A DNA stretch of 64,000 nt from Porcincola intestinalis (GCF_009696445.1 NZ_VULZ01000014.1:33641-97640), one strand, 5' to 3'; shown: positions 26,565 to 36,287, counted from the first letter of the stretch. Made by a program: numbers and translations. The notes: generated by a model not told the origin, from the sequence alone.

Positions 26565-27455
26565 TTAGTCCTCCTTCCGGTTGAGCAGTCTCATCGTCAC
26601 AATCGCGATGAGCGAAATCAGGATAAACATGCCGCAGGCAAGTGTGGATGCATATCCGTTTCTATGGGATTCAAATGCCATGGAATACATGTAGGTTGCC
26701 ATGAGCTCTGAAGCATGGCTTGGTCCGCCCTTTGTAAGAACATAGACCAGATCGAAGTACTTCAATGAACCGACCATGGATAGAATCACCGCGCTCTTGA
26801 TGGTCGGTTTCAGAAGCGGCAATGCAACTCTCCAGAAATACTGTCTTTCCGTTGCTCCGTCAATCATCGCTGCTTCCTTGACATCCTCGGATAATCCGCT
26901 GTATCCGGCCAGGTAATAGACCATATAGAATGGTGTAAACTGCCATGAAATAATGAAGATGCAGGTCAGAAGAACCTTCCCCGGGTTTCCGAGCAGGTCC
27001 ACTCTTCCTCCTCCGAACAGCTGGGACAATCCTGTGACAAAACCTGTGTTTGCATCCAGTGCATAGCGGAACAGGTAGCCGATTGCAACCGAGCTCATGA
27101 GCATCGGGATGAACCAGATGACCTTTGCCACATTCCCCTTGCGTCCGACCTTGTCCAGCCAGGTTGCAAGGGCGATACCGATCGGCATCTGAATACAAAT
27201 TGACAGCACCATCACGATCAGGTTGTTTCCAAATGCCTTCCAAAACACCTTATCGTGGAACATTTCCTTCCAGTTGCCGAAACCAACGAACAGTTTGTCC
27301 GTAATGCCGTTCCAGTCATATGCACTCGTCGCAAAAGAATCGATGATCGGATAGATAATAAAAATTGCGATCACAAGCAGCGCCGGAAACAGGAATACTG
27401 TCGAAGCCACTGCAATGGATTTCTTTCGTCTGAATGCGAGAGAAGTCTGCTGCAT
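26565..27455 (-). CDS. Xylo-oligosaccharide ABC permease, MalF/UgpA-type
   Basis: This 296-residue CUT1 permease has six membrane helices. The EAA motif is at DVKEAAMIDGATERQYFWRV, in the C-terminal third. The frame extends upstream to 27518, but the ATG at 27455 is preferred. It has GAGAGGGAAAG directly before it, and the extra upstream residues would be encoded by an intercistronic hairpin. A positively charged segment (FRRKK) precedes the first helix. It lies downstream of the binding-protein gene, separated by the hairpin at 27503-27539. Confidence 0.92.
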   Translation of the reverse strand: MQQTSLAFRRKKSIAVASTVFLFPALLVIAIFIIYPIIDSFATSAYDWNGITDKLFVGFGNWKEMFHDKVFWKAFGNNLIVMVLSICIQMPIGIALATWLDKVGRKGNVAKVIWFIPMLMSSVAIGYLFRYALDANTGFVTGLSQLFGGGRVDLLGNPGKVLLTCIFIISWQFTPFYMVYYLAGYSGLSEDVKEAAMIDGATERQYFWRVALPLLKPTIKSAVILSMVGSLKYFDLVYVLTKGGPSHASELMATYMYSMAFESHRNGYASTLACGMFILISLIAIVTMRLLNRKED

Positions 27456-27502
27456 CTTTCCCTCTCTTTCTCTCTGCACTTCTTTCTGCAGGCCATTTCC
27501 GA

Positions 27503-27539
27503 AAGATGGGGTTGCCACTCCTCATGGCAGCCCCATCTT
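27503..27539 (-). promoter_or_regulatory. Intercistronic hairpin between binding protein and permease
   Basis: AAGATGGGGTTGCCA pairs with TGGCAGCCCCATCTT around a 7-base loop, with one G-T type mismatch. The position and likely job match the hairpin at 12281-12319 in the malto-oligosaccharide operon: more binding-protein mRNA than permease mRNA. Confidence 0.8.
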
Positions 27540-27584
27540 ATAATCATCTATAAGTAAATCACGGATCAGGCAGCCGCCCGGTCA

Positions 27585-28916
27585 TCAGGCCTCTGTCTCA
27601 GCTGACTCTGCCTCAGTCGACGCTGTTCCCTTCTTTGAAAGGTAAGCGGTCATTGCATCCTGAAGCTCCTTGTCTGCCTCGGCCGGTGTGATTGTCTTTC
27701 CGAAAATTTCCTGGCTGGTTGTCTTGTGAACCTCCGCAACCTCGCTCGGCAGATACTGGTCATACCAGAGCTGGATGCCCTTTGCCTTGCTGATCGTATC
27801 CAGGACTTCCTGGACAACCGGGTCGCTTGTCTTAAAGGACTTCAGCGGGATAATCTTTGCAAGATCGGTACGTTCCTTTACTGCCTCATCATCAAGCAGG
27901 GACTGAATGACCTTGAAGGCTGCTTCCTTGTCGGCGCACTTATTCGACACAACATAGAGGTTGTCACCGATGGTGCCGAGGCAGAGAGACTGATCCGCCT
28001 TCGAATCCGGAATCTCCGGGAACGGGAAGAATCCAAGCTTCCCGTCGTCAAGGAACTGCTTGTTCTCACCGGCAATGGTCATCGTGAACCAGGAGCCCAT
28101 CAGATCCATCGCTGCGCTTCCTGTATAGAACAGCGCACGTGCCTGGCCGGAGTCATCATCCATGCCGTTGAATCCGTCACAGAAGTATCCCTTGTCGACC
28201 CAATCCTGAATCTTGGTTCCGGCGAACTCGAATGCATCATTCTCGAAAGAGCCCTTGCCCGCTGCCGCATCAGCAAATGGCTCCAGTCCGCCATAGCGGG
28301 TCGCCAGATACTGGAAAAACATCGAGCCCGTCCACTTTGTCGCGTTAGCAAGTGCAAACGGAGCCACGCCATTTTCGACAAGCGTGTCACAGATCTTCTC
28401 AAGATCATCAAGTGTCTTCGGCTCCTCAAGATTGTATTTATCGAACACATCCTTGTTGTAGAAGATTCCGGCAACGGAGATGTTCTCAACAGGAGCTGCC
28501 CAGATCTTATCCTTGTAGGTGCACTGTGCGATGCCGGCATCCACGAACTGATCCTTGTAGTTGTCCTTGTTCATGTATTCTGTCAGATCTGCGATCAGTC
28601 CCTGATCCGCGTAATCGTACATCGTCTGTCCGCCCCAGGTAATGAAGATATCCGGGAGGGTTCCGGCCTGCGCCGCGAGAGATACATCTGTCTTGAATGT
28701 ATCATTCTGCTTCTGGACAACCTCGACGTCATAATCCGGGTTCGCCTCCATGAAGCGGTCGACAGAACCCTGAATGACATTCGCCATCTCGCCTGTCTGG
28801 ATATGCCAGAGTGTCAGCTTGGTCTTTCCGGCTGCCTGTACTGTTGTCATGGATCCTGCCATCAGAGACAGGAGCATCGTTCCGCTGAGAACTGCAGATA
28901 TCGCTTTCCGATTCAT
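27585..28916 (-). CDS. Extracellular sugar-binding protein, xylo-oligosaccharide ABC system
   Basis: This 443-residue CUT1 solute-binding protein is the likely xylo-oligosaccharide receptor. The signal peptide covers about residues 1-28 and ends VQA before AGKTKLTLWH. Where the lipobox would be it reads MAGS (Ser22), so the protein lacks the usual lipid-anchor cysteine. The C-terminus has a Ser/Thr/Glu/Ala-rich tail. The reading frame continues upstream for 50 codons. The ATG at 28916 is chosen because GGAGG stands 5 bases ahead and a proper signal peptide begins there. It is the first gene of the operon, facing a divergent AraC-type regulator. Confidence 0.92.
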   Translation of the reverse strand: MNRKAISAVLSGTMLLSLMAGSMTTVQAAGKTKLTLWHIQTGEMANVIQGSVDRFMEANPDYDVEVVQKQNDTFKTDVSLAAQAGTLPDIFITWGGQTMYDYADQGLIADLTEYMNKDNYKDQFVDAGIAQCTYKDKIWAAPVENISVAGIFYNKDVFDKYNLEEPKTLDDLEKICDTLVENGVAPFALANATKWTGSMFFQYLATRYGGLEPFADAAAGKGSFENDAFEFAGTKIQDWVDKGYFCDGFNGMDDDSGQARALFYTGSAAMDLMGSWFTMTIAGENKQFLDDGKLGFFPFPEIPDSKADQSLCLGTIGDNLYVVSNKCADKEAAFKVIQSLLDDEAVKERTDLAKIIPLKSFKTSDPVVQEVLDTISKAKGIQLWYDQYLPSEVAEVHKTTSQEIFGKTITPAEADKELQDAMTAYLSKKGTASTEAESAETEA

Positions 28917-29047
28917 CTTATCCTCCATACATAATTCGCAAAAAATCATTCTTATCCGCGGCGGACTGGCCACCCCGCCACGTGAAATTCCGGCTGCAGC
29001 TTGTTCCTTTCGGTGACAACATCCTATCAGATCACTCCGATACCTTC

Positions 29048-29080
29048 TATCAATTTTCTTTGACATATATCAGTTTTCTT
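29048..29080. promoter_or_regulatory. Tandem AraC-type half sites
   Basis: TATCAATTTTCTT (29048-29060) and TATCAGTTTTCTT (29068-29080) are direct repeats with a 20-base period, the usual two-turn arrangement for AraC-family dimers. They lie in the divergent gap between the binding protein and the AraC gene. No strong -35 box is visible for the binding-protein promoter, fitting activator-dependent transcription. Confidence 0.7.
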
Positions 29081-29171
29081 GGTATATTTCTTGTCTGAAA
29101 TGCAGCATCATGACATAAAACAGGTGTAAATCTTGTTCATTTCCACGATGTTCACAAAGGAGGACTATGCA

Positions 29172-30032
29172 ATGAGGCCACAACCGGAAACGTCTCCCCG
29201 CAATTCAGACAGGGCTGTAACCGCGATGCTTGGCGAAACCAGACGGGACAAGGAGATCATGAATGTTGTGCTGGAAAAGCAGGCGCGTATTCAGTTTTCA
29301 TACATCGCGCGATCTGCCGTCCACAATCCATATGACGAAGAGGTCCGCCAATACACCAGTATTGAGAACGGCGACAAGGATAGTTATCTCAGAAGCATCC
29401 GTGAAGCTTACACAGGAGAGCTGGGAACCCTCTCGGATGACCCGATTCGAAATGAGCGAAACATGGCGATCGTCAATATCACGCTGGCATGCCGCGCAGC
29501 CATGCGGGCAGGCATCAACCCTGAAGTCGCCTATTCCCTTTCCGATGCAGAAATCCAATATTGCGAAGTATTAACTGATGTCCGGGAACTGAACCGCTAC
29601 CGAAGCCTGTGCGAGCTGTTATTTCTGAATCTGGTTCATGAAAAAAAAGAAAGGGAACGGATGAAGAATGCCCCGGTTCCCCGGAAGGGGAGCCCGGAGC
29701 TGACTGTTGAAAGCTGCAAGGAATATATTGCCTGTCATCTGCATGAGAAAATACTGATCCGGGACATTGCAAAAGAATTGTTTGTCAATGCCGATTACCT
29801 GTCCGATATTTTTCATAAAAAGACCGGAACGACCATCACCCAGTATATCCGCCAGCATAAGGTACAGCTCATCTCCAACATGCTCACCTACTCCGACTAC
29901 AGTTACCTGGAAATTGCCACCTACTTCGGTTATTCCTCCCAAAGCCATCTGGGCTCTGTTTTCCGGAAGGAAACAGGCATGACGCTTCAGCAGTACAGGG
30001 CAAAATACCATGTCAGAGAATTCCGCAAGTGA
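29172..30032 (+). CDS. AraC-family transcriptional regulator
   Basis: This 286-residue regulator has two AraC-type helix-turn-helix motifs in the last 100 residues (IRDIAKELFVNADYLSDIF and YLEIATYFGYSSQSHLGSVF). The N-terminal two thirds has no cupin sugar-binding fold that I recognise. It resembles the helical sensor part of YesN-like or related regulators that lack a receiver domain. An AAAGGAGG site precedes the ATG at 29172, which is preferred over the more upstream ATG at 29133. It is transcribed away from the xylo-oligosaccharide operon and should activate it through the tandem half sites at 29048-29080. The inducer is unknown. Confidence 0.9.
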   Translation: MRPQPETSPRNSDRAVTAMLGETRRDKEIMNVVLEKQARIQFSYIARSAVHNPYDEEVRQYTSIENGDKDSYLRSIREAYTGELGTLSDDPIRNERNMAIVNITLACRAAMRAGINPEVAYSLSDAEIQYCEVLTDVRELNRYRSLCELLFLNLVHEKKERERMKNAPVPRKGSPELTVESCKEYIACHLHEKILIRDIAKELFVNADYLSDIFHKKTGTTITQYIRQHKVQLISNMLTYSDYSYLEIATYFGYSSQSHLGSVFRKETGMTLQQYRAKYHVREFRK

Positions 30033-30183
30033 CAATCCGTCATTCACTCTGCCTGCTCTTGACGATCCGGCTTTCCTGTGACAGAGTGGTAGCATCATGA
30101 AACAGCTTTGAAACGGATCAAAATTGGATCAGGATTCAGGTGCCTGGATGCTCAGGCACCTGGAAACAGTCAGGAGTCGGAAA

Positions 30184-30654
30184 ATGGAGCGTGTGCGCAA
30201 GGTTCTTGTAGGGTTCTCTGAGGTGATTGAGGTCGTCCTCGCAATCGGGGTTGCGGTTCTTCTGGTGATGGATATCATCGGCCTTCTCCCGAAAATCGGC
30301 GCCTTCTGGGCTGTCCGCGGAGATGCCGAGGAGTTCTCGAAGCTGCTCAGCTCCGTCCTGGGCATCGTGGTCGGCACCGAGTTCATCAAGATGCTGATCA
30401 AACCAACCTTCTCCAACGTCACTGAGGTACTGGTCTTTCTGATCGCCCGGCATGTCATCCTCTCGGAGGCGACGCCGACTGACAACCTGATCTCCGTCAT
30501 CAGCATCGCGATCCTCTTCGCTCTTGAGTATTTCCTGTCCCACGAGGGAGCGGACAGCAGCCTCATGGCCGATGTCTCAAAAAAATTCCGCTCGCGCCGG
30601 CACTCCAGAGGCGCCGGCTCCCGTGAAGGCGACGGCAGCGAATCTGACAATTGA
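30184..30654 (+). CDS. PsiE-like small membrane protein
   Basis: This 156-residue protein has four hydrophobic segments and a basic, Gly/Ser-rich C-terminal tail. The segment pattern and the GTEFIKMLIKPTFSNVTEVLVFLIARHVIL region look like the phosphate-starvation-inducible PsiE family, whose molecular function is not known. The frame is open from 30124, but the ATG at 30184 has an AGGAG seven bases upstream and starts just before the first helix. It converges on the ketopantoate reductase gene with 7 bases between the ends. No phosphate-regulon site was identified upstream. Confidence 0.75.
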   Translation: MERVRKVLVGFSEVIEVVLAIGVAVLLVMDIIGLLPKIGAFWAVRGDAEEFSKLLSSVLGIVVGTEFIKMLIKPTFSNVTEVLVFLIARHVILSEATPTDNLISVISIAILFALEYFLSHEGADSSLMADVSKKFRSRRHSRGAGSREGDGSESDN

Positions 30655-30661
30655 TGCTTTC

Positions 30662-31576
30662 TCAGCCCCAGCTTTCCTCCATCCTCCTGACGGCGTCCAG
30701 ATACCTTCTGTTGACCGGAGTGGGAATTCCATGTTTCTCACCGAGTTGAATAACCGTCCCGGCAAACATATCGACTTCCGTCGGTCTTTTTGCCACGGCA
30801 TCCTGCCGCATCGACGGATACCCATCCGGCTTCAGAGTCTTCTCCAGCTCGACACACCGGTTCAGGTCTTCCTGTGTCAGGTGAATTCCTTCTGCCTCCG
30901 CAATCCGGATAACCTCCGTCATCGCACCGATCATCTCGTCCAGGATCGGCCCCGGCGCCGTTGCGTGCGCGTAGTCTGTTTCATAGACCGTGCATGCCTG
31001 GTTGATTCCAACATTCAGCATGAACTTATTCCACATGCTCCTTCTGATGTCCGGGCAGATCTCATACGGGATCCCCGTCCTCTCCAGGAATGAAACAAGT
31101 GCCTGAAACGCGGGTTTCTGGTCCCCTTCCGTCACGCCGATTTGCAGCCGTCCCGGCTTTGTGTACCGCAGCGCCGTCCCCTCCCGCATCGCATCCATCC
31201 CGATCGCGACACAGTCGATGATGTTCCTGCGCGGGTATGTCTGTGCCAGGATATCCTCGCTGCTGATGCCATTCATCACAGAAATGATCACCGTGTCAGG
31301 GCCGACTGCCGACTTCATTTCCTCGACAACATCCTTCAGATCCTTGTACTTGACCGCCACTATCACCAGGTCATATGGCACTGCGTCCTCTGCTGCCTCG
31401 ATCTGAAAGTGCTTTTCGATCCCATTCACGGAATACCTGTCCTGCTGATGCCGCTTCGCACGTTCCCGGTTCATCAGGAAGGTCACCGCATCCTCACCTT
31501 CCGCCCTCGCAATCTGTGAGCCAAACAGAAGACCAAGAGCGCCCATTCCGAAAACTGCTGTCCTTTTGATTTCCAT
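30662..31576 (-). CDS. panE: 2-dehydropantoate 2-reductase family protein
   Basis: This 304-residue oxidoreductase is of the ApbA/PanE family. PanE reduces ketopantoate to pantoate with NADPH in pantothenate and coenzyme A synthesis. The Rossmann motif GMGALG is near residues 11-16, and the family's KYKD and NGI(S/G)S segments follow (VAVKYKDL, VISVMNGISSED). The C-terminal helical domain contains the conserved NKFMLNVGINQ block. Several paralogues of unknown substrate exist in this family, so panE itself is likely but not certain. An in-frame GTG lies 6 bases before the chosen ATG. GGGAGG stands 9 bases upstream. Confidence 0.85.
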   Translation of the reverse strand: MEIKRTAVFGMGALGLLFGSQIARAEGEDAVTFLMNRERAKRHQQDRYSVNGIEKHFQIEAAEDAVPYDLVIVAVKYKDLKDVVEEMKSAVGPDTVIISVMNGISSEDILAQTYPRRNIIDCVAIGMDAMREGTALRYTKPGRLQIGVTEGDQKPAFQALVSFLERTGIPYEICPDIRRSMWNKFMLNVGINQACTVYETDYAHATAPGPILDEMIGAMTEVIRIAEAEGIHLTQEDLNRCVELEKTLKPDGYPSMRQDAVAKRPTEVDMFAGTVIQLGEKHGIPTPVNRRYLDAVRRMEESWG

Positions 31577-31868
31577 CTCCACTGTCCTCCCTCAGTTGTC
31601 AGTGTCTTCTCTGATCATCCGCACATACCGGTCACGGTCAGGGTGCGGCTCGCCTTCCAGAGATGCTCTTTTTTCCTCCGCATACGCAAGCCACAACATC
31701 CTGAGTCTGCCTTATTCTACCGCATTTTCCAGTCATTGTCGCATCCTGCCTGCAGACTTGAAAAACAGATGCGGCTTGTATAAAGTACCCGTATAAGACC
31801 ATGGAGCTTCCTCCGGAGGGCCGTCCCGCATGTCCTCCTACCCGGCAGCTCACGAAAGGAACAAATTT

Positions 31869-33035
31869 ATGAAATTTCTTCACCTTGCCGATCTTCATCT
31901 TGGCCGGTCTCTCAATGAGATCAGTCTGATCCCCGACCAGAAATACCTGCTTGACCAGATTCTGGAGCTTTCCGCGCAGGAAAAACCGGATGCCGTCCTG
32001 ATCGCCGGCGATGTCTACGACCGCGCTGTTCCTTCCGAGGAGGCCGTTGCGCTTCTGGATGCCTTTTTATCAGAGCTTGCCGCCATGCGTCTTCCGGTTC
32101 TTCTGATCAGTGGCAATCACGATTCAGATGAACGGCTGAATTTCGGCAGCCGGCTTTTGAAGGAGAGCGGCATATACATCTGCGGAAAGTATGACGGGAC
32201 ACTCCGCCAGGTATCGCTCACCGATGGGTATGGTCCCGTCCACTTCTGGCTGCTTCCATACATAACGCGTGCCCAGGTACAGCATTTCTGGCCGGATGAG
32301 GACACCAGAACGTATGAATCTGCTGTCAGGACAGTTCTGCGCCACGCAGAGATTGACCTTACAGAGCGCAACGTGCTTCTCGCGCACCAGTTCGTGACAC
32401 CAGGGAAGGCCGGCAGCGGAGATCCGATCCTTGCCGGATCAGAGACTGCTGCCCAGAATGTCGGGACGATTGACCGGATCAGCAGCGATGTGTTTGATCA
32501 CTTTGACTATGTGGCGCTCGGCCATATCCACAGACCGCAGAAGGTCGGCCGTGAGAGCATCCGCTACGGCGGCTCCCCGCTTCGGTATTCGTTGAGCGAG
32601 GTCGGTCAGGACAAGGCATATACCCTCGTCGAGATGGCGAATAAAGGGAGCCATCCGGCTGTCACGCTCATCCCGGTGAAGCCGCTCCACGAAATGCGCC
32701 TGCTGAAGGGTCATTTTGAAGAGCTCATGAAGCCGGAAAATATCAAGTACCCGGACGATTACGTGTTCATCACCCTCACAGACCGGACGCCTGTACCCGA
32801 TGCATTTGCCGCCATCCAGGCGCATTACCCGAATGCCTGCGGCCTGCGCTATGAGCTGCCGGAATCATCAAAGGCAGCCCGATCCGAGAAAGGGATAAGT
32901 CCGGAAGGCGACAGCGTCCCGACCTTTTCCGATCAGATCCGCGCCTTTTACAGGCAGATTCTCGGCGAAGAACCGACTGATGAGGAAATGAAGATTCTGG
33001 AAAGTGCCGCGCGGGAAGCCGGCGTGGAGGACTGA
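31869..33035 (+). CDS. sbcD: Exonuclease SbcCD, nuclease subunit D
   Basis: SbcD is the Mre11-type metallophosphoesterase that, with SbcC, opens DNA hairpins and trims blocked double-strand ends. The 388-residue protein shows the metal-ligand motifs DLHLG (Asp8, His10), GDVYDR (Asp48), GNHD (Asn83-His84) and GHIHRP (near 220). The ATG at 31869 is preferred over the earlier 31830 start because the domain begins at once and GAAAGGA precedes it. The sbcC gene starts 3 bases after its stop, forming one operon. Confidence 0.97.
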   Translation: MKFLHLADLHLGRSLNEISLIPDQKYLLDQILELSAQEKPDAVLIAGDVYDRAVPSEEAVALLDAFLSELAAMRLPVLLISGNHDSDERLNFGSRLLKESGIYICGKYDGTLRQVSLTDGYGPVHFWLLPYITRAQVQHFWPDEDTRTYESAVRTVLRHAEIDLTERNVLLAHQFVTPGKAGSGDPILAGSETAAQNVGTIDRISSDVFDHFDYVALGHIHRPQKVGRESIRYGGSPLRYSLSEVGQDKAYTLVEMANKGSHPAVTLIPVKPLHEMRLLKGHFEELMKPENIKYPDDYVFITLTDRTPVPDAFAAIQAHYPNACGLRYELPESSKAARSEKGISPEGDSVPTFSDQIRAFYRQILGEEPTDEEMKILESAAREAGVED

Positions 33036-33038
33036 CCA

Positions 33039-36000
33039 ATGAAACCACTCTATCTGAAAATGACCGCCTTCGGTCCGTACAAGGACACGCAGCGCATTGA
33101 TTTCACAACGCTGGGCACAGACGGACTGTTTCTGATCACCGGCGATACCGGAGCCGGGAAGACGACCATATTTGATGCCATCTCCTATGCGCTCTATGGG
33201 CTGACCAGCATGCCAGGACGTTCTGCCGGTTCAATGCGGAGCGACTTTGCACCGGAAAGTCAGGCAACCATCGTCACATTCCGCTTCTCACATCGCGGGC
33301 GGCAGTATGAAATCATGCGTCAGCCTGCCTATACCCGCCATCTTCTCCGGGGCGCCGACCGGTCAAAGACAATGACTGTTCCGGAGAAAGCAGAGCTGAC
33401 AGGAGATGGGATTCAGCCTGTAAGCGGAGCCAAAAATGTGACAGACCTGGTCCAGAATCAGATTCTCCATCTCGACCACAGCCAGTTCTGTCAGGTTGCG
33501 ATGATTGCGCAGGGAGAGTTCCGGAAGGTTCTGACCGCCTCCACCGATGAGCGCACGAAGATCCTGCAGAAGATCTTTCTCACAGAAGGGTATCAGCGTA
33601 TGAGTGAGATTCTGAAGGCGCGTGCCGCTTCCGCCCGGGCGCTGCGCGACAGAAGCGCCTCCGGCATCTCAGACCGGCTGCAGGCCATCCGGACAGGAAC
33701 AGAGAACGCCGAGGTGCTCTCGCAGTTTCAGTCCATCGCCTCACCTGTCGACCTGCTCTCCCGCAGAGAACAGGTTCTCGGACTTCTGGACAACATCCTT
33801 CGATCAGATCAGGCGCTGTCAGCCTCCCTCGCCGAAGCGATCTCCCATCTTCAAATCGAGGCCGAAGCTCTGACCCGCCGTCTGGCACTGGCAGATTCGG
33901 ATAACCGGAAGCTGGATGAGTACCAGGCAAGCCAGACGATGAAAACACAGCTTGACGCGCAGACTCCTTCGATGGAGACGCGGCGGGAAACCCTCACCCT
34001 CCGGAAAACGATCCGCTACAGCGTCTATCCCTTCTATGAGCAGAAGCAGCGTGCCGGCAAAGACGCTGCCGCCTCCGCTGCCGCATATGCAAGAAGCCTG
34101 GCCGCTGTCTCTGAAGCGAAAAGCTGTCATGAAGATGCTGAGAAACGATATGCCGCTGCACAGGCTGAAAATGCGCTACTTGACCAGAAGAAGCTGGAGC
34201 TGAGGCAGCTGCAGGATCAGATCCCGCTCTACAGCCGCAGGAATGCACTGCAGTCTGACCTTGAGACAGCCTCCGCAGCGCTCAGGCAGCTTGATGAAAA
34301 GGCCCTCCTCCTTCAGACCAGGCTTCAGGATCATGATGCCCTGACCCGGAAGCTGAAGGATTATATAACCAAATCAGCAGATGTCCCACTTCAGAAGAAG
34401 GAGGCAGACGTCCGCCTCCAGACGCTCGAGAAGCAAAGAGAAAGCCTGCTGGATCTGTGCAGACGGACCCGTCAGGCGGAAAAACAGCGCATATCCTGGG
34501 AAAGGTCGAAAAAACAGTATGTCTCTTTCAGGCGGCAGTACGACAGCCAATATGCCGCACTGTCCGAGGCGGAGCGTCTATTGGAAATGAACCGCGCCGG
34601 TCTTCTCGCTCAGGAGCTGAAAGACGGTGCGCCCTGCCCGGTCTGCGGGTCAACCGTCCACCCGCATCCGGCCTCTCCTTTCCTCCCGGGTGCTTCAGAC
34701 AGCAGGGTGGCTGTCACAGATGAAACCGTCCGGTCCCTCCGCGCAAAGTCTGATCTTCTTCGGCAGAAGAAGGATGAAGCAGCGACTGAAGCCGCCTCGC
34801 TGAAGGCTGCTGCCGGGACAGCTTCTGCCCAGCTGCGCGATGACCTTGTCAGAAACCTGTCGGCCATCCAGGCTGAAATCGGGCTGCAGGAGACAGAGAT
34901 TCCCCCCGAAGAGGACATTCGGGACGACGAACGCCTGCCGCTGAGCCGGCTTGAGACACTGCTCACCCAGCTGCAGGCTGCGTTCGATTCTTCAGCCGCA
35001 GCAGTCAGGCAGCAGGTAGAAACGCTTTCCCTTCAGCTTGCAAATCTGCAGCTTGCCCAGAAAAGACAGGAGAAAGCGGAGGAAGAAAAAAGACAGCTGG
35101 ATACCCAGAAGGAAACGCTCCGGGCAGACAGAGAGGCCGTCGTGCAGCGGCAGACTGCGTGCAAGGCCGCCCTTTCTGGTCTTCCTGTCCTCCCTTTCCC
35201 CACACTGAAGGAGGCGGAGGCTGCCGTAACAGCTACCAGGGAGGTTTGTGAGCTGCTGTCGAGGCAGATCGAGGAAGCCGGACAGAAAAAAGAGGCGGCT
35301 GCGCGTGCGCTGGCTGCAAGTCTTGCTTCCAGCAAGGCTGCCGAAGCGCAGCGGGACAAAGACAGGCTCTCCGCCCTGGACGCTGCAGAGAAGCTCGACC
35401 AGAAGCTGAAAGAAACAGGCCTTCTGTCGGAGGAAGTCCTGCTGGAGAACCTGTGTTCCGAGGAAGCGCTGAAAGAGGAGGAACAGGCGCTTTCTGCATT
35501 CGACCGGCAGCAGGCCGCCGCCACCGCCCGCCTGAAGGCCGCACAGACTGCCGCAAAGGGACTGGTCCGATCAGACCTTGGACAGCTCCGGACATCCCAG
35601 GCAGAACTTTCCACCCGTCTGGCGGCCCTCCGGGATAAAAAAGCGCGGACAGAGGGCAGAATAGAGAACAATGAAGCCGTCCGAAACAGCATATGCGCGG
35701 AGTACAGCAGACTTCAGCAGCAGGAGCACAGCTATGAGATGCTCGACAAGCTCTACCGGCTCGTCTCCGGCCAGACCCAGAACGTGAAGATCACATTCGA
35801 GCAATATATTCAGGAAACAGGCTTCGATGAGATCACGCGTGCCGCCAATATCCGGCTGGATATGATCACAGACGGTCGGTACCGGTTCTTCCGCCGAGAG
35901 GAAATTGATGCCGGGAAGAAATCCAAGAATGCCCTTGCGCTGGACATCCTGGACAACTACACCGGGAAAAAAAGACCGGTCAGCACCCTGTCAGGCGGAG

Positions 36001-36287
36001 AGAGCTTCAAGGCCTCCCTGTCCCTGGCGCTCGGTCTGTCGGACAACATTTCCTCCAGAGCCGGCGGTATCACGATTGACTCACTGTTCATTGACGAAGG
36101 CTTCGGCTCCCTCGACAAGCGCCAGTCTCTCTCCGATGCTGTGAACATGCTGGTCTCCCTCTCGACCCATCACAAGCTGATCGGCATCATCAGCCACTGC
36201 GATGAGCTGAAGGAACAGATCCGGCGGCAAATCGTTGTAACAAGAGGCCGCGACGGCAGCCATGTGCGGGTTGTCAGAGAGGATTAA
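33039..36287 (+). CDS. sbcC: Exonuclease SbcCD, ATPase subunit C
   Basis: SbcC is the Rad50-like SMC-type ATPase partner of SbcD. The 1082-residue protein has the N-terminal Walker A GDTGAGKT (residues 35-42). Long coiled coils rich in Ala, Glu, Lys and Gln are interrupted by the zinc-hook CPVC (533-536), which joins two molecules. The C-terminal half has the ABC signature LSGGE near 985 and Walker B around LFIDEGFGSLD near 1020. Length is ordinary for the family. It is co-transcribed with sbcD. Confidence 0.97.
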   Translation: MKPLYLKMTAFGPYKDTQRIDFTTLGTDGLFLITGDTGAGKTTIFDAISYALYGLTSMPGRSAGSMRSDFAPESQATIVTFRFSHRGRQYEIMRQPAYTRHLLRGADRSKTMTVPEKAELTGDGIQPVSGAKNVTDLVQNQILHLDHSQFCQVAMIAQGEFRKVLTASTDERTKILQKIFLTEGYQRMSEILKARAASARALRDRSASGISDRLQAIRTGTENAEVLSQFQSIASPVDLLSRREQVLGLLDNILRSDQALSASLAEAISHLQIEAEALTRRLALADSDNRKLDEYQASQTMKTQLDAQTPSMETRRETLTLRKTIRYSVYPFYEQKQRAGKDAAASAAAYARSLAAVSEAKSCHEDAEKRYAAAQAENALLDQKKLELRQLQDQIPLYSRRNALQSDLETASAALRQLDEKALLLQTRLQDHDALTRKLKDYITKSADVPLQKKEADVRLQTLEKQRESLLDLCRRTRQAEKQRISWERSKKQYVSFRRQYDSQYAALSEAERLLEMNRAGLLAQELKDGAPCPVCGSTVHPHPASPFLPGASDSRVAVTDETVRSLRAKSDLLRQKKDEAATEAASLKAAAGTASAQLRDDLVRNLSAIQAEIGLQETEIPPEEDIRDDERLPLSRLETLLTQLQAAFDSSAAAVRQQVETLSLQLANLQLAQKRQEKAEEEKRQLDTQKETLRADREAVVQRQTACKAALSGLPVLPFPTLKEAEAAVTATREVCELLSRQIEEAGQKKEAAARALAASLASSKAAEAQRDKDRLSALDAAEKLDQKLKETGLLSEEVLLENLCSEEALKEEEQALSAFDRQQAAATARLKAAQTAAKGLVRSDLGQLRTSQAELSTRLAALRDKKARTEGRIENNEAVRNSICAEYSRLQQQEHSYEMLDKLYRLVSGQTQNVKITFEQYIQETGFDEITRAANIRLDMITDGRYRFFRREEIDAGKKSKNALALDILDNYTGKKRPVSTLSGGESFKASLSLALGLSDNISSRAGGITIDSLFIDEGFGSLDKRQSLSDAVNMLVSLSTHHKLIGIISHCDELKEQIRRQIVVTRGRDGSHVRVVRED

